Assembly (NCBI GenBank): GCA_025360355.1
Contig: JANYCL010000186.1
Coordinates: forward strand, 1-6,451
Length of the DNA: 6,451 nt
Source: Sphingobacteriaceae bacterium
Lineage (GTDB): Bacteria; Bacteroidota; Bacteroidia; B-17B0; Aurantibacillaceae
Direction of reading: 5' to 3'
This document shows, piece by piece, positions 1-5,801 of the stretch. The translations under genes and the position numbers were made by a program. Position 1 is the stretch's first letter. Every line of letters begins with the position of its first letter. The notes beneath the pieces are model-generated. The model was not told the DNA's origin. It saw only the letters and a program-made list of their open reading frames with translations, and searched no databases.

Positions 1-355
1 CAACACCATAATACACAATGCACATTGCCGCTTTAAAAATTCCTAAATTGGTTAAAGCATTAAACGCTTTGATAGGGTAGTTAAAAAACTTTTTGTTGTA
101 GTAAATGCGAGTGAGTCGATCTACCATTTCGTAATCGTTGCCAACTACTTCGAGCCACAATTCGTTAACGCGCGTATCGTTGCTAAAAAATCGGTGCGGA
201 CCAATATCTACTTTTTGATTCCATAGTTCAATGGTTTTAGACATACCACCAACAGAAGGACCTGCTTCGTAAATATCAATATCTTTTATGTGTTTGGCTA
301 ACTCGTAACCTGCGGTCATTCCGGCAGGGCCCGCTCCAATAACCGCAATTTTCAT
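1..355 (-). CDS. FAD-dependent oxidoreductase, UDP-galactopyranose mutase / HemY-like family (N-terminal part, runs off left edge)
   Basis: The 118 visible residues start at ATG (355-353) with MKIAVIGAGPAG, a dinucleotide-binding Rossmann fold with GxGxxG at residues 7-12. An acidic residue (Glu30, in YEAGPSVGG) is placed to hold the ribose of FAD. The segment around residues 50-57 (DIGPHRFFS), then the LTRIYYNKKFFNYP stretch at 81-94, is the pattern of flavin enzymes annotated as protoporphyrinogen-oxidase-like or UDP-galactopyranose-mutase-like, which often occur in surface-polysaccharide loci. This family assignment is from recognition of the motif pattern, and the substrate cannot be told from the N-terminus. 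The gene begins 8 bases after the scoB stop codon, so it is probably the last visible cistron of the sco operon. A direct role in ketone-body metabolism is not implied. The C-terminal substrate and FAD-closing parts lie outside the window. Confidence 0.85.
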   Translation of the reverse strand, partial: MKIAVIGAGPAGMTAGYELAKHIKDIDIYEAGPSVGGMSKTIELWNQKVDIGPHRFFSNDTRVNELWLEVVGNDYEMVDRLTRIYYNKKFFNYPIKAFNALTNLGIFKAAMCIVYYGV

Positions 356-363
356 TATAGAAT

Positions 364-1020
364 TTATATTACCATCTCAGGAACATCGCCTTCAATAATT
401 AGTTTTCCTTTAGTTGAGTTTTTTATTTGCTCTATTGAAATTCCAGGAGCACGTTCGAGTAATTTAAAACCGCCTGTTGATAGAATATCATAAACACCTA
501 ATTCTGTAACTACCTTCTTTATGCAATGGACGCCAGTTAAAGGTAAGGAGCATGCAGATAATAATTTTGATTCGCCTGCTTTGTTTACTTGTTGCATCGC
601 CACAATAATATTTTTTGCAGAAGCAACTAGATCCATTGCGCCGCCCATACCTTTTACCATTTTGCCGGGAATTTTCCAATTAGCAATATCCCCGTTCTCA
701 CTAACTTCCATTGCTCCTAAAATAGTTAAATCAACTTTTTGTGCACGGATCATTCCAAAACTCATAGCAGAATCAAAAATAGATGAGCCATTTAATAATG
801 TAACAGTTTGCTTACCTGCATTTATCAGATCCGCATCTTCGTCCCCTTCAAAAGGGAATGGCCCCATTCCTAAAATTCCATTTTCAGATTGTAATTCAAC
901 ATTTATTCCTTCGGGAATATAATTAGCTACGAGGGTTGGAATGCCAATACCAAGATTAACATACATACCATCTTTAACTTCTTTGGCAATGCGTTTTGCA
1001 ATTCCGTTTTTATCTAGCAT
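364..1020 (-). CDS. scoB: 3-oxoacid CoA-transferase subunit B (succinyl-CoA:acetoacetate CoA transferase type)
   Basis: This 218-residue protein is the catalytic beta subunit of a family I CoA transferase. It forms a cytoplasmic complex with ScoA and transfers CoA between succinyl-CoA and acetoacetate or a similar 3-oxoacid. The SENG motif at residues 45-48 carries Glu46, which in this family attacks the thioester and becomes the glutamyl-CoA intermediate; the following GILGMGP loop is also conserved. NLGIGIP (22-28) and the segment ANWKIPGKMVKGMGGAMDL (113-131) are typical of SCOT/ScoB, and the length matches the usual 215-220 residues. I chose ATG at 1020-1018: it sits one base after the upstream stop (TAA-A-ATG), has a purine-rich AAAGAGAG a few bases upstream, and gives the conserved N-terminus. 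A TTG seven codons earlier would overlap the previous gene. Exact acyl specificity (acetoacetate, butyrate or 3-oxoadipate) is inferred, not proven. Confidence 0.93.
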   Translation of the reverse strand: MLDKNGIAKRIAKEVKDGMYVNLGIGIPTLVANYIPEGINVELQSENGILGMGPFPFEGDEDADLINAGKQTVTLLNGSSIFDSAMSFGMIRAQKVDLTILGAMEVSENGDIANWKIPGKMVKGMGGAMDLVASAKNIIVAMQQVNKAGESKLLSACSLPLTGVHCIKKVVTELGVYDILSTGGFKLLERAPGISIEQIKNSTKGKLIIEGDVPEMVI

Positions 1021-1021
1021 T

Positions 1022-1579
1022 TTACTCTCTTTTAAATTCAACGATTAAATCATCAACGTCAAAATAACCTTTACCATTCGTTTTTCTGGAGAAAATTTTG
1101 ATGCGCTTGGATCTGGCATTGTTTTTTGTTCTATCAATAATTAAACTGTCTTTCATTGTTACCCAACTATTCATTTGGTGAATATAAACACCCGAACCTA
1201 ATTCGCCCCAATAATAAATTGAATCGGCAAGACCGTGTAATGAAACGGCTATTGTACTGTTAGCAGCAATTGATTCTCTTATTTTTCCTGAAATAATTAT
1301 TTTTAAATCACAATCCTTTAATGAATCGGGTAAAATTATATCCGCCCCATACCCATAACCGTTTATACTATCTATTCTGGAATAATTATTGTTAGGATTA
1401 CTCTCATCAATTACAAGTTGCGATCCACCTAAGTTTGTAATTTCGCCTCCAAGGTTTATTGTTATTCTGTTTTTAGCAGCATTCTGAAATTCATCTCCTG
1501 AATCACAACGCGTTAATAAAAATGCAGAAGCAACTAAAGTTGTTGCAAGCAAAAAAGTTTTTTTAATTATTGTTTTCAT
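1022..1579 (-). CDS. Small exported protein, probable lipoprotein, of unknown function, lying between scoA and scoB
   Basis: I do not recognise this 185-residue protein. It opens with a clear export signal: Lys2, Lys6 and Lys7, then a hydrophobic stretch (about residues 9-22), then LLTRC with Cys25 followed by DSGDE. A cysteine there followed by acidic and small residues suggests a lipoprotein, but Arg24 directly before it is unusual, since Gly, Ala or Ser is expected. The mature part looks all-beta: alternating hydrophobic strands, two NLGG units (42-45 and 49-52), an Asn/Ser-rich loop (58-73), and a C-terminal strand YFDVDDLIVEF (172-182) like the last strand of jelly-roll, carbohydrate-binding-like domains. 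That fold is inferred only. It starts 10 bases after scoA and ends one base before scoB, so it is cotranscribed and probably translationally coupled to scoB. No Shine-Dalgarno is visible. Base composition resembles its neighbours, so there is no sign of recent transfer. Confidence 0.82.
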   Translation of the reverse strand: MKTIIKKTFLLATTLVASAFLLTRCDSGDEFQNAAKNRITINLGGEITNLGGSQLVIDESNPNNNYSRIDSINGYGYGADIILPDSLKDCDLKIIISGKIRESIAANSTIAVSLHGLADSIYYWGELGSGVYIHQMNSWVTMKDSLIIDRTKNNARSKRIKIFSRKTNGKGYFDVDDLIVEFKRE

Positions 1580-1589
1580 AAACTAATTT

Positions 1590-2300
1590 TTATTTTTTTC
1601 TTACAGTTCTTTGTTCAATGCGTTTCTCATATTTCTCACCTTGAAAAATACGGTGAACATAAATTCCCGGAGTATGAATGTGATCAGGATCTAATTCGCC
1701 TGCAGGAACTAAATGTTCTACTTCTGCAATTGTAATTTTTCCCGCCATCGCCATCATCGGATTAAAATTACGCGCTGTTGAACGATAAACTAAATTTCCT
1801 GCTGTATCACCCTTCCATGCTTTCACGATCGCAAAATCAGAATCGAACGCATGCTCCATTAAATAATCTTTTTCTGTTCCGTTAAATTTAAATTTACGGA
1901 CTTCTTTTCCCTGCGCAATTTCCGTTCCAACTCCTGCAGGCGTAAATACAACAGGCATGCCATAACCGGCAGCCATGCAACGCGTAGCTAAAGTTCCTTG
2001 CGGAATTAAATCAACTTCCAACTCACCACTCAGCATTTGTCTTTCAAATTCCGCGTTCTCCCCAACATAACTCGAGATCATTTTTTTAACCTGACGCGTT
2101 TGTAAAAGTAATCCCAAACCAAAATCATCTACACCTGCATTGTTACTAATACAAGTTAAACCTTTAACGCCTTTTTTTACAAGTGCATTGATACAATTTT
2201 CGGGAATTCCACATAAACCAAATCCGCCTAACATTAAAGTCATGTTATCTTTAATGTCTTTTATAGCCTCATCGGCATTTTTAACAACCTTGTTGATCAT
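1590..2300 (-). CDS. scoA: 3-oxoacid CoA-transferase subunit A (succinyl-CoA:acetoacetate CoA transferase type)
   Basis: This 236-residue protein is the alpha subunit of the same family I CoA transferase as ScoB and has the usual length (about 230-240). The glycine-rich GGFGLCGIPE loop at residues 25-34 is the family's CoA and oxyanion-hole signature. ISNNAGVDDFGLGLL (51-65), the SSYVGEN segment (76-82), and TPAGVGTE (120-127) are also characteristic. The C-terminus PGIYVHRIFQGEKYEKRIEQ (211-230) closely follows the SCOT/ScoA pattern. Start is the ATG at 2300-2298, giving the expected short N-terminus before the helix that leads to the glycine loop. It is the first gene of the tight scoA - exported protein - scoB - oxidoreductase cluster and follows the penicillin-binding protein gene after 52 bases. 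A TAnnTTTG-like box in that gap suggests its own promoter. Confidence 0.94.
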   Translation of the reverse strand: MINKVVKNADEAIKDIKDNMTLMLGGFGLCGIPENCINALVKKGVKGLTCISNNAGVDDFGLGLLLQTRQVKKMISSYVGENAEFERQMLSGELEVDLIPQGTLATRCMAAGYGMPVVFTPAGVGTEIAQGKEVRKFKFNGTEKDYLMEHAFDSDFAIVKAWKGDTAGNLVYRSTARNFNPMMAMAGKITIAEVEHLVPAGELDPDHIHTPGIYVHRIFQGEKYEKRIEQRTVRKK

Positions 2301-2317
2301 AATAAATTAATGGGATA

Positions 2318-2325
2318 CAAAAATA
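2318..2325 (-). promoter_or_regulatory. Possible promoter -7 box upstream of scoA
   Basis: Read on the minus strand the bases are TATTTTTG, an exact match to the Bacteroidota -7 consensus TAnnTTTG, placed 17 bases before the scoA ATG. The -33 region at the usual 19-base spacing reads TGTT (2345-2348) rather than TTTG, so it is weak. It would give a short leader of roughly ten bases. In AT-rich DNA a chance match is quite possible. Confidence 0.4.
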
Positions 2326-2352
2326 AGATTTTTAGTGGATTTTTAACAGAAA

Positions 2353-4608
2353 TTAAAAGCCTCCGTCACCTTCAAAACCATCATCTCCGGTATCGATCTT
2401 ATTGTCGTATTTACTGCAATCGAGCTCAATATCGCCTAAATGCGCAGGTTTTTCGAAATCGCCCTTGCTAACTTTAAGGGTTTTATCCGCATAAACTTTA
2501 TTAAAAAATTTACCCCAAATTGGTAAGGCCATACTCGCGCCCTGACCTTCTTCCATACTGTTAAAATGCACACTTCTGTCTTCACCGCCAACCCAACAAC
2601 CCGCCGCTAATTCAGGTGTTAAACCAATGAACCAGCCATCAGAATTGTGTTGTGTTGTACCTGTTTTACCTGCTATTTGATTATGTAAATTGTGTTTAAA
2701 ACGTAAACGACTTCCCGTTCCATAATCACAAACACCTCGCATGAGTTGAATCATGACATAAGCTTTTTCCTCACTAAAAACCTCATCAGTATTTGGAATA
2801 AATTCTTCTAATACTTTTCCGTTCTTATCTTCTATTCTTGTGATAAATGTTGGCTGAACATAAGTTCCTTTATTGGCGTAAGTAGCATTAGCCGCTACCA
2901 TTTCGTAAACAGAAATATCAGGCGTACCCAAACAAATTGAAGGCACTGCTTCTAACGGTGATGTAATTCCCATTCGACGCGCTAAATTTACAACAGCATT
3001 CGGACCAAAACGTTTTATTAATTCTGCGCTCACCCAATTGATCGACATGGCAAGTGCAAGTTTTAGCGTGATCATTTTATTTTCGTATTTCTCATCACCA
3101 CCTGAATTACTCGGACACCATTCTTTTCCATTCCCATCGGGCACACATGTTCTTACACAAGGTAATTGATAGCATGGAGAATATCCCTCTTGCACAGCCA
3201 TTGCATAAACAAATGTTTTAAATGTTGAACCAACTTGACGACGACCAACTTTTACGTGATCATATTTAAAATGTTTATGATTGATACCGCCAACCCATGC
3301 TTTAACATAACCTGTTTGCGGTTCAATTGCACAGAAGCCGGTTTGTAAAAAACTTTTGTAATAACGGATGCTGTCCCATGGTGTCATAATAGTATCAATT
3401 TCTCCTCTGATACTGTAAACGCTCATTGGTGTTGGCGTTTTAAATATTTTTTCGATCTGCTCTGGCGTTAAATTTTGTTGTTTTAATTCACGGTAACGGT
3501 CGCTGCGTTTCATAGCGGAGTTCATAATGTTTTCTATTTCTTTCGCGCTAACATTCCAAGCAAAAGGTGCCTGACGTTTTTGTTTACAATCTTTATTAAA
3601 CGCTTTTTGTAATTCGTGCATGTGTTCGTTCACAGCTTCTTCGGCATATTGCTGCATGCGGGAATCGATCGTAGTATAAATATGCAAACCATCGCGGTAG
3701 ATATTATAAGGTTTTTTTGTTTCAGGATTAATATGTTTTTCGCACCACGATTTTAAAAAATTCTCGCGTAAATATTCTCTGAAATAAGGTGCAGGCCCAT
3801 CGTTATGATCTTCGGGATGAAAATTTAATCCCAACGGCTTTACTTTTAAAGTATCAAATTGGGCTTGATCGATGTAGCCATATTTCAACATCTGACTCAA
3901 TACAATATTGCGTCTGTGTTTTGCTTTTTCAGGAAAACGAATTGGATTATAGAGTGATGGATTTTGTGCCATGCCAACTAACATGGCAGCTTGTTCTATT
4001 CTTAAACTATCCGGACCAACATTAAAATAAATTTTCGCAGCTGATTTAATCCCTACAGCTAAATTCAAAAAATCGAATTTGTTGAGGTACATCGCCATTA
4101 TTTCTTCTTTAGTATAATTTTTTTCGAGGCGGGTTGCGATAACCCATTCTTTCATTTTACGGGTTGCAAGCTGAACTTTGCTTAATTTTTCGCGCGGGAA
4201 CATCATCTTGGCCAATTGCTGAGTAATGGTACTGCCGCCACCTTTTGATCCGCCTGTTACAACACCGGATACAGCACGGAATAATGCTTTAATATCTACA
4301 CCGCTATGCTCATAAAAACGCGCGTCTTCAGTTGCAACAAGTGCTGTTGTTAGGTCTTTATCCAGATCTTTAAATGAAATGTTTACGCGGTTCTCGTTAT
4401 AATATTTTCCTAAAACTTTTGCATCGGAACTGTATATAACGGTCGCCAGATTGCTCTTTGGGTTTTGTAATTCTTCAACACTTGGCAGATCGCCGAGAAT
4501 TTCATTCGCAACAAGCGACAACAATAAAAAAATAGTTAGAAAAGGAAGCCAAAGAAGCAACCAAATGAGTGCGGCGTATTTTTTGTTCTTGTTCAAGTAG
4601 AATTTCAA
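2353..4608 (-). CDS. mrcA: Class A penicillin-binding protein 1A (bifunctional peptidoglycan glycosyltransferase / DD-transpeptidase)
   Basis: This 751-residue inner-membrane enzyme polymerises lipid II and cross-links peptidoglycan in the periplasm. After a short basic N-terminus comes one membrane anchor (about residues 11-34). The GT51 glycosyltransferase domain follows: EDARFYEHSGVD (94-105, catalytic Glu94), GGGSTITQQ (123-131), KEW with the second glutamate Glu154, and EEIMAMYLN (168-176). The transpeptidase domain has all three motifs: STFK (461-464, acyl-enzyme Ser461), SIN (522-524) and KTG (648-650). A linker of about 100 residues (roughly 325-420) separates them. Four cysteines (479, 484, 488, 498) cluster before the SIN motif, and the tail is Asp/Gly/Phe-rich. 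No ATG lies near the start: a stop codon is four codons upstream of TTG at 4608, and the next Met is residue 135, beyond the first glycosyltransferase motif, so a TTG start (4608, or Leu5 at 4596) is required. Confidence 0.95.
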   Translation of the reverse strand: MKFYLNKNKKYAALIWLLLWLPFLTIFLLLSLVANEILGDLPSVEELQNPKSNLATVIYSSDAKVLGKYYNENRVNISFKDLDKDLTTALVATEDARFYEHSGVDIKALFRAVSGVVTGGSKGGGSTITQQLAKMMFPREKLSKVQLATRKMKEWVIATRLEKNYTKEEIMAMYLNKFDFLNLAVGIKSAAKIYFNVGPDSLRIEQAAMLVGMAQNPSLYNPIRFPEKAKHRRNIVLSQMLKYGYIDQAQFDTLKVKPLGLNFHPEDHNDGPAPYFREYLRENFLKSWCEKHINPETKKPYNIYRDGLHIYTTIDSRMQQYAEEAVNEHMHELQKAFNKDCKQKRQAPFAWNVSAKEIENIMNSAMKRSDRYRELKQQNLTPEQIEKIFKTPTPMSVYSIRGEIDTIMTPWDSIRYYKSFLQTGFCAIEPQTGYVKAWVGGINHKHFKYDHVKVGRRQVGSTFKTFVYAMAVQEGYSPCYQLPCVRTCVPDGNGKEWCPSNSGGDEKYENKMITLKLALAMSINWVSAELIKRFGPNAVVNLARRMGITSPLEAVPSICLGTPDISVYEMVAANATYANKGTYVQPTFITRIEDKNGKVLEEFIPNTDEVFSEEKAYVMIQLMRGVCDYGTGSRLRFKHNLHNQIAGKTGTTQHNSDGWFIGLTPELAAGCWVGGEDRSVHFNSMEEGQGASMALPIWGKFFNKVYADKTLKVSKGDFEKPAHLGDIELDCSKYDNKIDTGDDGFEGDGGF

Positions 4609-4609
4609 C

Positions 4610-4617
4610 CAAAAGTA
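4610..4617 (-). promoter_or_regulatory. Possible promoter -7 box at the start of the PBP1A gene
   Basis: On the minus strand the bases read TACTTTTG, an exact TAnnTTTG match ending one base before the proposed TTG start codon at 4608. Transcription would then begin at or just inside the start, implying a leaderless message or use of the second TTG at 4596. No good TTTG lies 17-20 bases upstream: a TTTG is only 11 bases away and a TTG is 24 away. This is a tentative call. Confidence 0.28.
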
Positions 4618-4669
4618 CTAAAATCCCGCAAAGGAAAAACACAATCGCTAAATGAAAAACTAAAAATGG

Positions 4670-5680
4670 TTAAAACGAATTAACCCCGTTGACCGTAGTG
4701 TACTTCATTGTGTATTTTACACCGGGATTAATGTATTTGTAAGCGCTATGGCTCATTAATGCAGCTTCGTGAAATCCGCAAAGAATTAACTTCAATTTAT
4801 TTTTATAGGTATTGATATCGCCTATGGCATAAACACCTTCAATGTTGGTTGAATAATCATCTGTGTTTACTTCGATAGCACTTTTATCAATGTTTAATCC
4901 CCAATTTTCCATTGGCCCTAGTTTTGGTGACAAACCAAAAAGCGGAATTAAATAATCAGTTTTTATAGAGGTAATTTCGTTTGTTTTTATGTTTTGAATA
5001 GCCACGGTTTCTAAATGTCCGTTACCACTAACGGAATTTAAAGCTGAATTTAAGATCAATTTTATTTTACCTTCTTTCGCCAAATTCATCACTTTATTTA
5101 CACTATCAGGCGCACCTCTGAACGACTCACTTCTGTGAACCAGCGAAACCTCTTTTGCAACATCAGCTAAAAAAATGGCCCAATCCAAAGCACTATCGCC
5201 GCCGCCGGCTAAGATCATGCGTTTTCCGCGGTATTTTTCGGGGTCAAGGATCATATAATTTACACCTTTTCCGTCCTCAAATTGCTCTAAACCAGATACT
5301 TCTGGTTTTCTAGGCTCAAAACAACCTAGTCCGCCAGCTATAACAATAGCTTTAGCATGAATTTTTGTTCCAAGGTTAGTTTCCAGTATAAAATCGCGTT
5401 CACCTTTTTTTTCCAGACTTTCAATTCGTTCTCCCAATGTAAAAGTGGGCTTAAATGGCTCAGCTTGTTCTTTCAATTTATCAACCAATTCCTGTGCTAA
5501 AATGGTTGGATAACCCGGTATATCGTAAATAGGTTTTTTGGGATAGATCTCCGAAAGTTGTCCGCCCGCCTGAGGTAAATAATCAATTAAATGACATCGC
5601 AGTTTAAGTAAACCGCATTCAAATACTGCAAATAATCCTACAGGACCTGCTCCAATTATCGCTATATCAGTTGAAACCAT
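4670..5680 (-). CDS. Ferredoxin--NADP(+) reductase, thioredoxin-reductase-like (YumC/type 2 FNR) family
   Basis: This 336-residue cytoplasmic flavoprotein passes electrons between NADPH and ferredoxin or flavodoxin. The N-terminal FAD fold has GAGPVG (10-15) and QAGGQL (37-42); the NADPH fold has GGGDSALD (159-166) followed by VHRSESFRG (181-189), where arginines can hold the 2'-phosphate. GVYAIGDI (282-289) closes the FAD site. It lacks the CxxC redox pair that true thioredoxin reductases carry just before GGGDS (here LAGGGDS), and it has the C-terminal extension with INPGVKYTMKYTTVNGV (317-333) typical of the FNR branch, so thioredoxin reductase is ruled out. Length fits the family (330-350). 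Start is ATG at 5680-5678, placing the FAD motif ten residues in. It is divergent from the exported repeat protein and 61 bases upstream of the PBP1A gene, with no evident functional tie to either. Confidence 0.93.
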   Translation of the reverse strand: MVSTDIAIIGAGPVGLFAVFECGLLKLRCHLIDYLPQAGGQLSEIYPKKPIYDIPGYPTILAQELVDKLKEQAEPFKPTFTLGERIESLEKKGERDFILETNLGTKIHAKAIVIAGGLGCFEPRKPEVSGLEQFEDGKGVNYMILDPEKYRGKRMILAGGGDSALDWAIFLADVAKEVSLVHRSESFRGAPDSVNKVMNLAKEGKIKLILNSALNSVSGNGHLETVAIQNIKTNEITSIKTDYLIPLFGLSPKLGPMENWGLNIDKSAIEVNTDDYSTNIEGVYAIGDINTYKNKLKLILCGFHEAALMSHSAYKYINPGVKYTMKYTTVNGVNSF

Positions 5681-5801
5681 TTAGAAACTTTGCGCAATTT
5701 AGTTAATTATTGAATAGGAATAAAATGTGATTTTCGCAAGAAATGCGTTTTGCCAAGAGCTAAAAAATGACTACTTTAGCGTAACCAAAAAAAATAAAAA
5801 C
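5681..5801. promoter_or_regulatory. Divergent intergenic region between the ferredoxin reductase and the exported repeat protein
   Basis: These 121 bases separate two divergent starts and should hold both promoters. On the plus side there is a well-spaced TTTG / TAnnTTTG-type pair (separate entry). On the minus side the best candidate is TAAATTG (5701-5695) with TTTA (5724-5721) 19 bases upstream, a poor match to consensus. A perfect 8-base palindrome TTGCGCAA (5690-5697) lies in the leader of the reductase gene. A short inverted repeat CGCA-N5-TGCG sits near the centre, around 5735-5747. No coding sequence or terminator was seen. Confidence 0.6.
5749..5779 (+). promoter_or_regulatory. Promoter of the exported repeat protein (Bacteroidota -33/-7 type)
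   Basis: TTTG at 5749-5752 is followed after exactly 19 bases by TACTTTAG at 5772-5779. The Bacteroidota primary sigma factor consensus is TTTG-N19-TAnnTTTG, so the -33 box and spacing are perfect and the -7 box has a single mismatch (A for T). Transcription would start near 5785, leaving a leader of about 15 A-rich bases before the ATG at 5802. This is the most convincing promoter in the window. Confidence 0.62.

Noticed and set aside
488..679. Minus-strand open frame of 63 codons
   Set aside because: It lies wholly inside scoB in another frame, and its Cys/Arg/Lys-rich composition is that of an out-of-frame reading.
521..922. Plus-strand open frame of 133 codons
   Set aside because: It is antisense to the well-supported scoB gene, has no recognisable domain or promoter, and is a shadow of that gene's codon pattern.
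1021..1041. Longer scoB starting at TTG 1041
   Set aside because: It would overlap the preceding gene and add seven residues that ScoB proteins lack; the ATG at 1020 has a purine-rich site in front and gives the usual length.
1022..1589. Mobile element or gene cassette between scoA and scoB
   Set aside because: No transposase, flanking inverted repeats or target-site duplication were seen, and the gene joins its neighbours with gaps of only 10 bases and 1 base.
2301..2352. Rho-independent terminator between PBP1A and scoA
   Set aside because: The gap is A/T-rich but contains no GC-rich hairpin followed by a T run on the minus strand.
3789..4025. Plus-strand open frame of 78 codons
   Set aside because: It is antisense to the glycosyltransferase part of PBP1A, with no family resemblance and no start signals.
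4670..5680. Thioredoxin reductase as the identity of the flavoprotein
   Set aside because: The CxxC redox pair before GGGDS is absent and the C-terminal extension is that of ferredoxin-NADP reductases.
5735..5747. Inverted repeat CGCA-N5-TGCG as an operator
   Set aside because: The arms are only four bases with no flanking extension, so it is at chance level.
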